A DNA stretch of 64,000 nt, from assembly GCF_000970325.1 (NCBI RefSeq), contig NZ_CP009518.1:496001-560000 (forward strand), read 5' to 3'. The stretch comes from Methanococcoides methylutens MM1 (GTDB lineage Archaea; Halobacteriota; Methanosarcinia; Methanosarcinales; Methanosarcinaceae). The position numbers and the translations under genes are program-made. This document shows positions 36,326 to 50,236 of the stretch, one piece after another (position 1 is the stretch's first letter; each line of letters begins with the position of its first letter). A model generated the notes under the pieces. It worked only from the letters and a program-made list of their open reading frames with translations, searched no databases and had not been told where the DNA came from.

Positions 36326-38170
36326 TTATTCCACAGTAACGCTCTTTGCGAGGTTCTTCGGTTTGTCGATGGAACATCCTCTTGCAAGAGCTGTGTAGTA
36401 AGCAAGCAATTGCAGCACCACAGTTGATAGTAAAGGTGAGAGTAACTCATCTGTTGCAGGTACGCGTAATACCCAGTCCACGTATTTCTCGATCTCTGTG
36501 TCATCCACATTGGCAACAGCGATTACCCTTGCTTCCCTTGCTTTTATTTCCTTGATATTGCTCAGGATCTTCTCATACACATGTCCCTTTGTGGCGATAG
36601 CTACTACCGGGGTGCCGTCCTCTATCAATGCAAGAGGTCCATGTTTGAGTTCCCCACCGGCAAAGCCTTCTGCATGTATGTATGATATCTCCTTAAGTTT
36701 CAAGGCCCCTTCAAGTGCGATAGGGTAGTTAAGGTGCCTTCCAACAAAGAAATAATCCTTTTCTTGTGCGAACATTTCTGCACATTCACGGATCTCATCT
36801 CTGTGATTCAGTATTTTCTGGATCTGTCCGGGTATGCGCTTTAGGTTCACAAGCAGATCCTTCGCATGATTAATATCCATTGTTCCTTTTGCTCTTGCAA
36901 ATTTAATGGCAAGAATGTATAGCATGGTAAGCTGTGCTGTAAATGTCTTTGTTGCAGCCACACCGATTTCGGGACCTGCTCTTGTGTATAGTACACTGTT
37001 AGCATCCCGTGTTATACTGCTTCCAACAACATTTGTAATCGCGATAGTATTGCAGTCATATGATCTGCAGCTCCTGATTGCAGCTAGTGTGTCGGCAGTT
37101 TCTCCGGATTGCGTGATTGCAATTGAAAGGATATCCTCGTTCATTATTGGATTGCTGTATCTAAACTCCGATCCGATATCCACATCGGTGTGTATGCCTG
37201 CAAGGTTCTCAAAAAGGTATTTTCCTACAAGTCCTGCATTCAAAGATGTTCCACAGGCAATAATATCGATCCTCTCGATGTTCCTTATTTCTTCATTGGA
37301 TAAGTGTAATTCATTAAGGTTCACGGAACCATCCAGTTCGGACAACTTGCCCGAAAATGTATCGTGCACGGACCTTGGCTGCTCATTTATTTCTTTAAGC
37401 ATGAAATGTTCATATCCTGCTTTTTCCGCAGCTTCGATATCCCACTCAATAGTGGTCTTCTCTTTTTCAAGGACATTTCCATCGATGTCAAAGAATTCCA
37501 CACCTTCCGGCCTGATCGTCACAATGTTAAGGTCATCAACAAAAACGACATCTTTTGTGTTATTGAGGAATGCTGTAACATCGGATGCTGCATAGTATTC
37601 ACTTTCTCCGAGCCCCATTATCAAAGGACTGTCCTTTCTAGCTGCGAGCATCAGATCTGGTTCGGTGCCACATACGGTAGTGATGGCATATGATCCTTCA
37701 ACTTCCTGTAGTGTGCTCTGGAGTGCATCAAAAAAACTACAGATTTTCTCATCGCTGTCAACATTTCCGTATAGTTTTGAGTGCATTAGGTGTGCAATTA
37801 CTTCAGTATCTGTATCTGACAAGAAATTGTACCCTTCTTGTTGTAGTTTCTCTTTGATAGAAAGGTAGTTCTCGATGATTCCGTTGTGCACTACTGATAT
37901 GTCTCCGGAGTTATGCGGGTGGGAATTAATTGTACTTGGGACTCCATGTGTAGCCCATCGGGTATGACCGATTCCAATGTTTCCTTTGAGATTTTCTGGT
38001 AGGATCTGTTCCAGTTCCTTTATTTTACCTACGGTTTTATGCGTCTCAATCTTTTCATCAAGTATGGTAATTCCAGCGGAGTCATATCCTCTGTATTCGA
38101 GTTTTTTTAAGCAGTCTATTATTATAGGCGCAGCTTCATGGCTGCCCACATATCCTATGATTCCACACAT
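36326..38170 (-). CDS. glmS: Glutamine-fructose-6-phosphate aminotransferase GlmS
   Basis: This 614-residue enzyme makes glucosamine-6-phosphate. Cys2 of MCGIIGYVG is the glutaminase nucleophile; the glutaminase domain continues through GHTRWATHG and HNGIIENY. Two SIS domains follow, with CGTSLNAGLVG and VGRHLNYPIALEGALKLKEISYIHAEGFAGGELKHGP, and the C terminus ends KNLAKSVTVE as usual. Eleven bases separate it from the upstream nucleotidyltransferase gene. Confidence 0.97.
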   Translation of the reverse strand: MCGIIGYVGSHEAAPIIIDCLKKLEYRGYDSAGITILDEKIETHKTVGKIKELEQILPENLKGNIGIGHTRWATHGVPSTINSHPHNSGDISVVHNGIIENYLSIKEKLQQEGYNFLSDTDTEVIAHLMHSKLYGNVDSDEKICSFFDALQSTLQEVEGSYAITTVCGTEPDLMLAARKDSPLIMGLGESEYYAASDVTAFLNNTKDVVFVDDLNIVTIRPEGVEFFDIDGNVLEKEKTTIEWDIEAAEKAGYEHFMLKEINEQPRSVHDTFSGKLSELDGSVNLNELHLSNEEIRNIERIDIIACGTSLNAGLVGKYLFENLAGIHTDVDIGSEFRYSNPIMNEDILSIAITQSGETADTLAAIRSCRSYDCNTIAITNVVGSSITRDANSVLYTRAGPEIGVAATKTFTAQLTMLYILAIKFARAKGTMDINHAKDLLVNLKRIPGQIQKILNHRDEIRECAEMFAQEKDYFFVGRHLNYPIALEGALKLKEISYIHAEGFAGGELKHGPLALIEDGTPVVAIATKGHVYEKILSNIKEIKAREARVIAVANVDDTEIEKYVDWVLRVPATDELLSPLLSTVVLQLLAYYTALARGCSIDKPKNLAKSVTVE

Positions 38171-38181
38171 TCTGGTACCCC

Positions 38182-39399
38182 TCAGACTACAATGGAATTT
38201 TCAGGCAATACACGGGAGATAGTCTTTCCGGATTCGATCTGGCAGTTGTGAGATATCATGGATCCTGCTTTTACGAGAACTCTATGGCCTATCGTAATGT
38301 CATCTCCGGTAAGTGCTCCCACTTTTTCAGCAACATGGATTTCTTCTTCCATTTCTATTTTGACATTCTCCCTGTCTTCAGCAACGAAATATGGTCCTAT
38401 CAAATTATTAAGTCCGATTACTGAATTAGAGATGGAGCCATGTGAACGTATTCTGGTATTGTTCATAATTATACTATTCTGGATCTGTGTGAACGATTCA
38501 ATAGATACATTGTTACCAATTGTTGTGGATGGTAGTATCACAACATTAGGTGCTATCTCACAATTTTCGCCTATTATCGCAGGTCCTACAATATAAGATC
38601 CAGACCTGATTATTGTATTACTTCCAATACTGACGTTACCGTGAATTACTGCTCCTTCTTCAACAGTTCCTTCTATTTTGTAATTTTCTGATCTTCCAAG
38701 GATTACTGAATTGTCTTTCAGGAGGTCCCATGCATAGACTGCGTCTCTCCATAATGATCTTGTAACAACATGATCAACTTCCATGTCATTCTCGATCATC
38801 TTTTGGATGGTGTCGGTGATCGCGTATTCTCCAAGTTGGGATATGGGTGTATGTTCTATGATGTCGAAGATATTTTGATCAAAAATGTATATGCCTGTGT
38901 TTATAAGGTGGCTTAATTCTATGGTTGGCTTTTCTATTATCTTTGTTACTTTTTTCCCACTTGCGATAATGACTCCATATCTGCTGATGTGTTCTCTTTT
39001 TGTGGTAAGTATTGTTGCGTTGCCACTATGCTTATCTATCAGGTCCTTTATAGTTCGTGGTTCGATGACATTATCCCCATTGAGTACCATGAACTCTTTA
39101 TCATCTTGTTCCATTAGTTCTGCTACCTGCTTGATAGCATGAGCTGTTCCAAGTTGGGCTTTCTGATGGACATATATTATATTGACTCCAAAATTGATTC
39201 CATCTTCGAAGTAGTTCATTATGCGTTCCCGTTCGTAACCAACAACAATTATTATGTCCTTTATATCGTTCTTTGCAAGTGAATCGATGACATGTTCAAG
39301 TATTGGTTTGTTAGCAACAGGAAGCATGACCTTTGACCGAGTGGCTGTTAGTGGTCTGCATCTTACCCCTTCACCCGCTGCCAGAATTACAGCTTTCAT
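38182..39399 (-). CDS. Second GlmU-like nucleotidyltransferase paralogue
   Basis: This 405-residue protein has the same two-part layout as the last gene of the operon: nucleotidyltransferase start KAVILAAGEGVRCRPLT, GDNVIEPRTI metal site, and a hexapeptide beta-helix (IHGNVSIGSNTIIRSGSYIVG...). The two differ widely in sequence. In the beta-helix part the region GRKCNFGAG of the other copy is GLNNLIGPY here, so substrate or acceptor may differ. It is the first gene of the UDP-amino-sugar operon. It could be a glucose-1-phosphate uridylyl- or thymidylyltransferase. Confidence 0.85.
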   Translation of the reverse strand: MKAVILAAGEGVRCRPLTATRSKVMLPVANKPILEHVIDSLAKNDIKDIIIVVGYERERIMNYFEDGINFGVNIIYVHQKAQLGTAHAIKQVAELMEQDDKEFMVLNGDNVIEPRTIKDLIDKHSGNATILTTKREHISRYGVIIASGKKVTKIIEKPTIELSHLINTGIYIFDQNIFDIIEHTPISQLGEYAITDTIQKMIENDMEVDHVVTRSLWRDAVYAWDLLKDNSVILGRSENYKIEGTVEEGAVIHGNVSIGSNTIIRSGSYIVGPAIIGENCEIAPNVVILPSTTIGNNVSIESFTQIQNSIIMNNTRIRSHGSISNSVIGLNNLIGPYFVAEDRENVKIEMEEEIHVAEKVGALTGDDITIGHRVLVKAGSMISHNCQIESGKTISRVLPENSIVV

Positions 39400-39566
39400 A
39401 GGTAATAGTGGTCATTCTAAGAATTTATATCTTGCCTTTTATATGATTTTCATATCATATACCATCTAAATACAGTGAGCAAATTCAATAGAAAAACGGT
39501 ATTTTTGAATGCCTTGGAGTTGATGGGAAATTTAAGGAAACGTCAAAAAAGTAGTAAAAGGAAGTT

Positions 39567-39599
39567 TTGATGTCCGACAAAAGCGAACATCAAATATAT
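39567..39599 (-). terminator. Terminator after rps15
   Basis: TTGATGTCCG (39567-39576) pairs with CGAACATCAA (39584-39593) with one mismatch. On the minus strand the stem is followed by a T-rich tract. Confidence 0.55.
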
Positions 39600-39618
39600 T
39601 GATAAGCAGACTGGCTGC

Positions 39619-40077
39619 TTACCTTGTGATCAGCATTTCTGCAGTTTCTGGCTTGTACTTCCAGTCTGCAGGGAGTACCTTTGAGGACTGGTAGTATTTT
39701 ACAAGCCTTCTAATCTTAGACTCGGTTGACTGCAGTGCCCTCTTGTTGTGTACGTCCTTGTGGTTAGCAACAAGGTGCTTGCGCATTCCGATAGCTTTTA
39801 CAATAAGGTTGTACAGGTCTTCCGGTACGTTTGGAGCCTCGTCGTTCTCTTTCAGGATATCGGTGATCTTCTTTCCTGTTGCGAGCTTGACATCAGGTAC
39901 GCCGTAGTTGTCCCTGAGGTGCATTCCAATAACGCTTGTTGAGTTTCCAAGCTTCCACATATCAAGGATTACGTTTGTGATCTCTTCTGTGGTTGCTGTA
40001 GACCATGCAGGTGCTTCTGTCCTGATTGGTTTTGTTGATCCGGATTTACCTTTCCTACGAGTATGCATTTTTGCCAT
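39619..40077 (-). CDS. rps15: 30S ribosomal protein S15 (uS15)
   Basis: This 152-residue protein is the archaeal long form: the N-terminal extension ([25 protein letters not shown]-type) precedes the S15 core ending in [23 protein letters not shown]. In many archaea rps15 sits directly before the RecJ-like gene; here the UDP-GlcNAc operon lies between them. Confidence 0.95.
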   Translation of the reverse strand: MAKMHTRRKGKSGSTKPIRTEAPAWSTATTEEITNVILDMWKLGNSTSVIGMHLRDNYGVPDVKLATGKKITDILKENDEAPNVPEDLYNLIVKAIGMRKHLVANHKDVHNKRALQSTESKIRRLVKYYQSSKVLPADWKYKPETAEMLITR

Positions 40078-40237
40078 AGCATTCCTCCTGATGATTATGA
40101 TTTGAATTATTTATGTGTAATATTTATGTTTGAGTTTGTGCTCAAGTTAAAGGAACATTGGAGACATTAACTTGAATCGTTACTTTGGCGAAGTGACCTA
40201 AATACACGTTCCATTTAATATAAAGCTTATGTTCATC

Positions 40238-41410
40238 TTACCATATGGAAAGCGTGACCTCAACATAATAATTGGTTACTTTCCCGTAGATCTCATCCAC
40301 CTTTGAATCTCTGAGTTCCTTTGTTGTATTGATGTCTGTGGAAATCGCCATCATTGAGATCGTTTCTTTTATGCCAGGATCAAGTTCGCTGTGGAGATGG
40401 TCTGCAATTTTCTGCTGATTGTGTTTGATGATCTCCTGCTCAATGATCGCTACCATACTATTGTTTAGTTCTCCTGATGTGGAATTTTCTCCGTAGATAT
40501 TACGGGGGTCGGCACTGTAATTCAGGATATGCATTGCGATCATCATTTCGCTGTCAGTGGGATCTTCCTGCGGTGCACTAATGAATGCGTTATTTGAGTT
40601 TTGGGATGAGTCTTGTCTGAGCAGGCTTCTCAGGTAATCTGCCGGGAAGATGATTTCCGTAATAGTTTTCGCAGTGGATAAAGATGCTTCTTCTATGGTA
40701 TCGTTGAATGCAGTGCTGTATGTGGCGTGTTTTGTTGCGTTTGATGAATTGTGTAGATCTTCGAGCAAGCCATCACCAATTGTTAATATTAGTTCATCTC
40801 TGGAAGTCTTTTGGGTTAGGGGCAATGTTATGCGTGAACTCTGGCGTACTGCATCATGTGGTGGTTTCGCTCCCACTGAAACATAGCTTTTAAGCGGGTA
40901 GTCTTCAACAGGCTCCCAATTTGCTTCGAGGTGGTACTCATACCTTCCACCTGTTCTTTTATCAAGGTATGAGGCAATTTCTGTGGACGTCTGCTTTTTG
41001 TGATCCTGTGCAATTGGGTTGATGTACTTTGAACTTCCCTCTTCTTCGATGGCAAGTGTAAGTAACATGTCTTCTGCGATCATATCTGCAAATGTGCGAT
41101 GCTTGTGCTGTCTTGCGAACATTGTGTTCATCGGATCGTTCACAATGCTGTTCTCGGGGATCGTTATTCCTGTGATCGCAAGCGGTGCTATCTCATATTT
41201 AAATTCGTCAACATTTGAGTTGAGCAATGAGCTTAACAGGTGTGTGTCAAAGTCCTGTGTTGCGGTGTATGCTGCTGCATCGTACTGCCTGTCTGCTGTA
41301 ATGGAAGGTAGAAGTATGGTAGTTGCCACGGATATCAGTACGAGGAAAAAGAGGGCATCCAGCGTGGTTGAGAATGCGCGCTCATCTTCTGTGAACTTCG
41401 TTTTTTGCAT
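40238..41410 (-). CDS. Archaeal pilin-like exported protein, large
   Basis: About 390 residues from ATG 41410. The N terminus reads KFTEDERAFSTTLDALFFLVLISVATTILLPS: a short charged leader followed by one hydrophobic stretch, as in class III signal peptides of archaeal pilin-like proteins. The rest is acidic and predicted to be outside the cell. It is the last of four genes in a row with the same N-terminal plan, so the set may build a surface structure. Confidence 0.7.
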   Translation of the reverse strand: MQKTKFTEDERAFSTTLDALFFLVLISVATTILLPSITADRQYDAAAYTATQDFDTHLLSSLLNSNVDEFKYEIAPLAITGITIPENSIVNDPMNTMFARQHKHRTFADMIAEDMLLTLAIEEEGSSKYINPIAQDHKKQTSTEIASYLDKRTGGRYEYHLEANWEPVEDYPLKSYVSVGAKPPHDAVRQSSRITLPLTQKTSRDELILTIGDGLLEDLHNSSNATKHATYSTAFNDTIEEASLSTAKTITEIIFPADYLRSLLRQDSSQNSNNAFISAPQEDPTDSEMMIAMHILNYSADPRNIYGENSTSGELNNSMVAIIEQEIIKHNQQKIADHLHSELDPGIKETISMMAISTDINTTKELRDSKVDEIYGKVTNYYVEVTLSIW

Positions 41411-41423
41411 GATCTCGCTTCCT

Positions 41424-41921
41424 TCATATGTATCGTTTCCAGATCCTGACGGTGATCTTTCCTGAAGTGTGCTGTGCGGGATTGATTTCAATGGTCACGG
41501 GTATTGATGCTGCTATTACATTCCCGGTTGCTTCTGCTTTATTCTTACGGACTGTCCAGTGATACTTCCCGTCGTCAGTATGTATGTCGACTGAGAACTC
41601 GTTGTTGGGGGAAAATCGCGCAAAGAAAAGGTCGTGTGCCTCAGTGTCGGTAACCGGTTCTGATATTTTATCCAGCATCCGGGCTGATATGATGTCTGGT
41701 CGTGTGCCCTGCAGTTCATCCCATGATGCGATGCTCTCAGCTATGCGGGATGCTTCTTCATAGTTCTCTATGGAATGGCTCTGCTCATCGTGGATGAAGT
41801 ATGCCTTTGACATGACTGCGGCAAAGACCACAAATCCAATGACTACTAATGCCGTGGCAAGGATGTCATTGTGGGGTTCCAGAATCGCCTGCTCGTCACT
41901 GATAAACAAGGACAATTTCAA
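41424..41921 (-). CDS. Pilin-like membrane-anchored protein
   Basis: This 165-residue protein has a short N-terminal leader (MKLSLFISDEQAILEPHND) and one span (ILATALVVIGFVVFAAVMSKAYF), followed by a soluble beta-rich domain. It overlaps the gene before it by 26 bases. It resembles archaeal proteins of unknown function that are found next to one another in Methanosarcinales genomes. Confidence 0.7.
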   Translation of the reverse strand: MKLSLFISDEQAILEPHNDILATALVVIGFVVFAAVMSKAYFIHDEQSHSIENYEEASRIAESIASWDELQGTRPDIISARMLDKISEPVTDTEAHDLFFARFSPNNEFSVDIHTDDGKYHWTVRKNKAEATGNVIAASIPVTIEINPAQHTSGKITVRIWKRYI

Positions 41922-42510
41922 GTTGTCTGACCTCGGGATCGTTTTTCAGGTAAATGGATGTTTTTTCGATATGGACTATTTTCTCTGTATTTAACATTAG
42001 TTCCTGCCTGCTAACAGATGAAAGTAATTCCAAAGCCGTGTTTGTATCTGTGGTTATCGGATCTTCAGCAGTTCCGGTCTGACCGTTGAAATTGTTTGAA
42101 AGTAACTTTCTCATTTCAGTTTCATTATGTGCGAGTGTCCTGAATGTGAGGGGTTTCACTGAATGGACGGTCTTGTCAAGGTAGGTCGTTTCAAACCGGA
42201 TGTATTCTCCGGAAATGAATGCATTGGCAGGGAAATCCGTGCTGAATTCATATGTGGAACTTTGTCGGATGCTATCCGGGGATACACTGCCAATGTCATC
42301 GATTGCAGCTTTTAGTTCAATGGACTCCGAATCCAGTTGTTTTTGAACCTGGATGTCGCTGAGGTCGGCTCCTATCTGGTAGAATGCTGCAAGTATTACT
42401 ATACTTGTTATCATCAGTGCAGCTTTGGATAGTGTGAAATCGATCCAGCCGTGTTGGTCACTTACAAGTGATCCTGCTTTGTCCTTCCGATTTCGTGTTT
42501 CGTTTTTCAT
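41896..42510 (-). CDS. Pilin-like membrane-anchored protein
   Basis: This 204-residue protein has a basic leader (MKNETRNRKDKAGSLVSDQHGW) followed by a hydrophobic helix (LSKAALMITSIVILAAFYQIG), then an extracellular domain with no known motif. The leader and helix layout fits prepilin-like export. It is the second gene of the four-gene set. Confidence 0.7.
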   Translation of the reverse strand: MKNETRNRKDKAGSLVSDQHGWIDFTLSKAALMITSIVILAAFYQIGADLSDIQVQKQLDSESIELKAAIDDIGSVSPDSIRQSSTYEFSTDFPANAFISGEYIRFETTYLDKTVHSVKPLTFRTLAHNETEMRKLLSNNFNGQTGTAEDPITTDTNTALELLSSVSRQELMLNTEKIVHIEKTSIYLKNDPEVRQLEIVLVYQ

Positions 42511-42530
42511 TTTTTGATTTTCGTTTTTTA

Positions 42531-43001
42531 TTATTCGGATATTTTAACAACAAGCATTCCGGATGTGTTGTCTATTTGGGTTTCAAGTTTCAATTCATGA
42601 TGTCCCGGGCCGATAGTATACGGTCCGGTCATATTGGTATTGGAAAATGCTGCTTTTGATTCGAACATTTTCTGATGCCCATCAATTAGTATATAGTAGT
42701 TATTTGAATTTGAAGGCCAGACTTCATCTTCGTCTGGAATCTTTCCCATATGAACTTCTGCATTTTCAGGGATCTCCACTTGTATGTAAATGAGACTTCC
42801 TTCTCCGCGTATGTAGATCTGCTCAGCGTTTGAGACTAGCTGGGCTATCTCCGTTTGTATGGAATCTTCTTCCGCATTTTGCTTCAGGTCGGAAATGGCA
42901 GTGAAAAAAAGTGCCATTATCATCAATATCAATAGCGATGTAATGGTAAATCTTAAGGGCAGCGAGTCAGCTGCCCTTTCGTTTTTCAGGAGCGAGTACA
43001 T
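42531..43001 (-). CDS. Pilin-like membrane-anchored protein
   Basis: This 156-residue protein has a leader with Arg residues and a single span (FTITSLLILMIMALFFTAISDL), followed by a domain whose pattern (EGSLIYIQVEIPENAEV and LKLETQIDNTSGMLVVKIS) suggests a small beta-sandwich. It is 17 bases after hisS on the same strand and heads the pilin-like set. Confidence 0.7.
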   Translation of the reverse strand: MYSLLKNERAADSLPLRFTITSLLILMIMALFFTAISDLKQNAEEDSIQTEIAQLVSNAEQIYIRGEGSLIYIQVEIPENAEVHMGKIPDEDEVWPSNSNNYYILIDGHQKMFESKAAFSNTNMTGPYTIGPGHHELKLETQIDNTSGMLVVKISE

Positions 43002-43018
43002 ATTGTGTTCTTATTCTT

Positions 43019-44254
43019 TCATTTGCTTTTGATCATCCGGATGGCTTCTCCAAGTTCCAGCTGGGTCTGTTCCCCGCTTTGCATGTCCTTTACGGTCAGT
43101 TTGCCGGATTCGATCTCTTTCTTTCCTATGATGATTGCGTAGTCAGCTTCTGTATTGTTTGCATAGGATAACTGTGACTTGAAGTTGCGCTTCATGATGT
43201 CAACGTACACGGTCAGTTCCTTTCGCATCTCTGTCGCGACTTTGATCGCATCTATGCGTGTATCGTCTGTGGCAACAATTACGACTTTGTTCTCTTTTGG
43301 AGGTTGTATTTCGCAGACTTCCATTATGCGGTCGAAGCCAACTCCGAATCCTGTGGATGGTACGTCTCCGCCGCCAAAGAGGGAGATAAGCTGGTATGAT
43401 CCGCCACCGCATACCTGGTTCTGCGCACCGAGGCCTTCTGCGTATATTTCGAATACCATTCCTGTGTAGTAGTCCAGGCCTCTTGCAATTCCGAGGTCGA
43501 TGATGTAGTCGATCCCGTATGCATCAAGGAAAGTGAGGAGTTCTTCGAACTTGTCGATCTCTTCGATGTTACCAAGGATCTCTCTTGCTTTTGCAATAGC
43601 ATCTGAGCCGCTGAGGCATATGAGCTCGAGAAGATTTCTTCTGAGTTCTGCAGATGCGTTGATCTCTTCAAAGTAGTCGTCAAGGCCGGTATCATCCTTT
43701 TTGTCGACAAGGCGCATGATCTTGCTCTTTTGTTCATCCTCTGTGTCCTTGAGGATATGGCGGATAATTCCCAGGTGGCCTACGTGCAGGTCTCCTTTGA
43801 TCCCTGCGGCCTCTATCATGTTGGTTGCAAGGGCGATGATCTCTGCATCTGCGTCCGCACGGTTGCTGCCGATGACTTCGACGCCAAACTGCCAGAATTC
43901 CCTGAAGCGACCTTTTTGTGGTCTTTCATAGCGGAAACAGTTCTCAAAGTAGAATAATTTAAGAGGGCGGGACATTGCCTGCATCTCGTTGACGTACATC
44001 CGCATTACAGGTGCGGTTAGTTCAGGGCGTAGCGTCATTTCCCTGTTGCCCTTGTCGTTGAAGTTATAAAGTTCGCCTACCACTCCCTCTCCTGATTTGA
44101 GGGTGAAGAGTTCCAGATGCTCAAATGTGGGTGTAATTATCTCTTTGTATCCCCATTTTGTGACTACCTGCCTCATTATGTTCTCTACATTTCTCCTGCG
44201 AGCGGTCTCTTCCGGAAGGAAATCCCTTGTTCCTCTTGGTTTGCTTACTTTCAT
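43019..44254 (-). CDS. hisS: Histidyl-tRNA synthetase
   Basis: This 411-residue class II synthetase has motif 1 ([15 protein letters not shown]...[12 protein letters not shown]), motif 2 ([29 protein letters not shown]), the histidine-A signature [13 protein letters not shown], and motif 3 ([11 protein letters not shown]). The C-terminal anticodon-binding domain is complete. It is transcribed away from the rRNA operon and runs into the pilin-like genes. Confidence 0.97.
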   Translation of the reverse strand: MKVSKPRGTRDFLPEETARRRNVENIMRQVVTKWGYKEIITPTFEHLELFTLKSGEGVVGELYNFNDKGNREMTLRPELTAPVMRMYVNEMQAMSRPLKLFYFENCFRYERPQKGRFREFWQFGVEVIGSNRADADAEIIALATNMIEAAGIKGDLHVGHLGIIRHILKDTEDEQKSKIMRLVDKKDDTGLDDYFEEINASAELRRNLLELICLSGSDAIAKAREILGNIEEIDKFEELLTFLDAYGIDYIIDLGIARGLDYYTGMVFEIYAEGLGAQNQVCGGGSYQLISLFGGGDVPSTGFGVGFDRIMEVCEIQPPKENKVVIVATDDTRIDAIKVATEMRKELTVYVDIMKRNFKSQLSYANNTEADYAIIIGKKEIESGKLTVKDMQSGEQTQLELGEAIRMIKSK

Positions 44255-44432
44255 TTTGATCGAATCCTGCTGATGCGGATTATTGTAATTATTATAATTT
44301 ATTTAAGGTACTACGTTCATGTCACTTTGTTTGTATATTATGTAGAACCTGTATTATTTGGCTGGTCTATAGTAAGGAATGATGTATTTTATATTTTCGA
44401 TTAGCTGGTTTGTTGTCCTAGTCCTCGGGTGG

Positions 44433-44477
44433 GGGATATTATGCCTTGAGGCACAATAAATTGTGTGTATCCCTCCT
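44433..44477. other. Three-way-junction-like fold upstream of hisS
   Basis: GGGGGATA (44433-44440) can pair with TATCCCTC (44470-44477), enclosing two small hairpins: GCC-TTGA-GGC (44445-44454) and ACAA-TAAA-TTGT (44455-44466). The strand is unknown; on the minus strand it would be in the leader or promoter of hisS. Confidence 0.35.
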
Positions 44478-44607
44478 AGAATGCAGTATTCAGTGCATTT
44501 GCTTATAAAGCAAGGTACTTTTTGTGTTCTTCTTGTTAACTTCCTAAGTAAGAATTTAGGCCTCATAGTTCTCCGGTTATATATCCATGTCACACGTTAT
44601 CACACAA

Positions 44608-44618
44608 CGTATAAATAC
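44608..44618 (+). promoter_or_regulatory. Distal rRNA promoter TATA box
   Basis: A GTATAAATA element lies about 415 bases before the 16S gene, just upstream of a GTGTC/GACAC hairpin (about 44659-44674). Confidence 0.55.
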
Positions 44619-44762
44619 TAGGCTGATATTGTAGGGGTGCTCACAATGAGCCGGTCGGTGTCGATTCTGACACGATCTGTTTGTGAGTTTGAAAAACGTT
44701 GTACATTCATCATGTATATTGTCACATTCTCCAAAAATGTGTCAGCTCCTTCCCATTCGGAA

Positions 44763-44773
44763 GGTATATATAC
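44763..44773 (+). promoter_or_regulatory. Proximal rRNA promoter TATA box
   Basis: A GGTATATATACG element lies upstream of the processing stem, so a transcript starting about 25 bases later would include the whole 5' arm of the 16S stem. Confidence 0.65.
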
Positions 44774-44870
44774 GATGGAATGTATCTAGGGAATCCCGCA
44801 CAACGTGCGTGGAATTCAATCACCTCCAAATCAAAATCATTGGTGGAGACCGGAGCTTTTCCGGTCTGAC

Positions 44871-44906
44871 GTTGAAAGTGGCAGTTCGGTTAATTCTGAC
44901 TGATAG
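44871..44906 (+). other. 5' arm of the 16S rRNA processing stem
   Basis: GTTGAAAGTGGCAGTT (44871-44886) and CTGACTGATAG (44896-44906) pair with 46553-46568 and 46533-46543 respectively. The short unpaired or weakly paired segments between these helices (44887-44895 and 46544-46552) are where a bulge-helix-bulge cleavage motif would be expected. Confidence 0.8.
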
Positions 44907-45025
44907 TGATATTATCTATCAAAAGAAATAACCAACTATTGTGCATAGAAAACAACTCTCTAATTAAATAGAGTTCTTTTCCGACAATTCTTAGTTAACT
45001 TCCAAATTTTGTGTGCTTTAACAAA

Positions 45026-46503
<1,478 letters not shown>

Positions 46504-46613
46504 AAGCAAGATCCGCACAAAGCGGATCACCGCTATCAGTCAGAAATCGATAAACTGCCACTTTCGACAAACCACTTTCAATGAAACAAGATTTCGCTGG
46601 AATAAATGAACGC

Positions 46614-46686
46614 GGGCTTGTAGATCAGTTGGAAGATCGTCGCCTTTGCAAGGCGAAGGCCCTGGGTTCGAATCCCAGCAAGTCCA
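46614..46686 (+). tRNA. tRNA-Ala(TGC)
   Basis: A complete cloverleaf: acceptor GGGCTTG with CAAGTCC, anticodon loop TTTGCAA with TGC, and T arm CTGGG-TTCGAAT-CCCAG. It lies in the 16S-23S spacer, the usual euryarchaeal place. CCA is not encoded. Confidence 0.97.
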
Positions 46687-46784
46687 TTGGATCAATTACG
46701 ATTCACAAATCATCAAGTGCACCGAGCAAGTAATATTGCTTGGGAAGGATGGATGTGCCCATTCCCCGACTTTGGGCATTATGA

Positions 46785-46831
46785 GATCATGTATATATTA
46801 CATATCAGACGCTCACTGGACAAAGTGAGAT
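46785..46831 (+). other. 5' arm of the 23S rRNA processing stem
   Basis: The segment is complementary over nearly its whole length to 49757-49806 (for example TTACATATCAGA with TCTGATATGTAA, and CTGGACA with TGTCCAG). It defines the ends of the mature 23S gene. Confidence 0.8.
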
Positions 46832-49756
<2,925 letters not shown>

Positions 49757-49824
49757 GTCTCGCTCTGTCCAGGCGAAATCTGATATGTAATATAATTAAC
49801 ATGATCATTTCCAGTATTAGAGAT

Positions 49825-49951
49825 GAGTATGGCGGCCATAGTGGCAGGGCCACTCCTGTTCCCATTCCGAACACAGAAGATAAGCCTGCCCACGTTGTTT
49901 ACTGTACTGAGGTACGAGAGTCCTTGGGAAATCTGCATCGCTGCTATGCTC
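49825..49951 (+). rRNA. rrf: 5S ribosomal RNA, operon copy
   Basis: Helix I pairs GAGTATGGCGGC with GCTGCTATGCTC; the conserved CCGAACACAGAAGATAAGCCTGCC and GTACTGAGGTACGAGAGTCC parts are intact. It follows the 23S gene by about 70 bases. Confidence 0.96.
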
Positions 49952-50143
49952 ACTCTTTACCTTAACTTTTCTTTGATTTGCTACAACCCATGAGCTATGC
50001 CTTTACCTTTTTCAGGTTTCAACATTCCTTCTGGGTTCTGCTTGAAGTAAGTAATGGGCTGGTTTCTCATCAATAACCTTTGTCTTCCTTGTCGCAATGT
50101 AAAGGCTTATATGCCTGTATTGCCTACTAGGATTCGTTCAAAT

Positions 50144-50215
50144 GCCAAGGTGGCGGAGCGGCTACGCAATCGCCTGCAGAGCGATTTCATTCCGGTTCGA
50201 ATCCGGACCTTGGCT
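50144..50215 (+). tRNA. tRNA-Cys(GCA)
   Basis: A complete cloverleaf with acceptor GCCAAGG/CCTTGGC, anticodon loop CTGCAGA with GCA, T arm TCCGG-TTCGAAT-CCGGA and discriminator T. A TATA-like TTATATG lies about 35 bases upstream, so it probably has its own promoter and is co-transcribed with the 5S gene after it. Confidence 0.95.
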
Positions 50216-50236
50216 TTCATCCATTAACATGAGTAA

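Larger units (their letters stand above)
44255..45025. other. Divergent control region between hisS and the rRNA operon
   Basis: About 770 bases without a protein gene. It holds the hisS promoter on the left (an AT-rich block at 44280-44305), a structured segment at 44433-44477, two TATA boxes directed toward the rRNA operon (near 44609 and 44764), and the 5' arm of the 16S processing stem (44871-44906). Confidence 0.7.
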
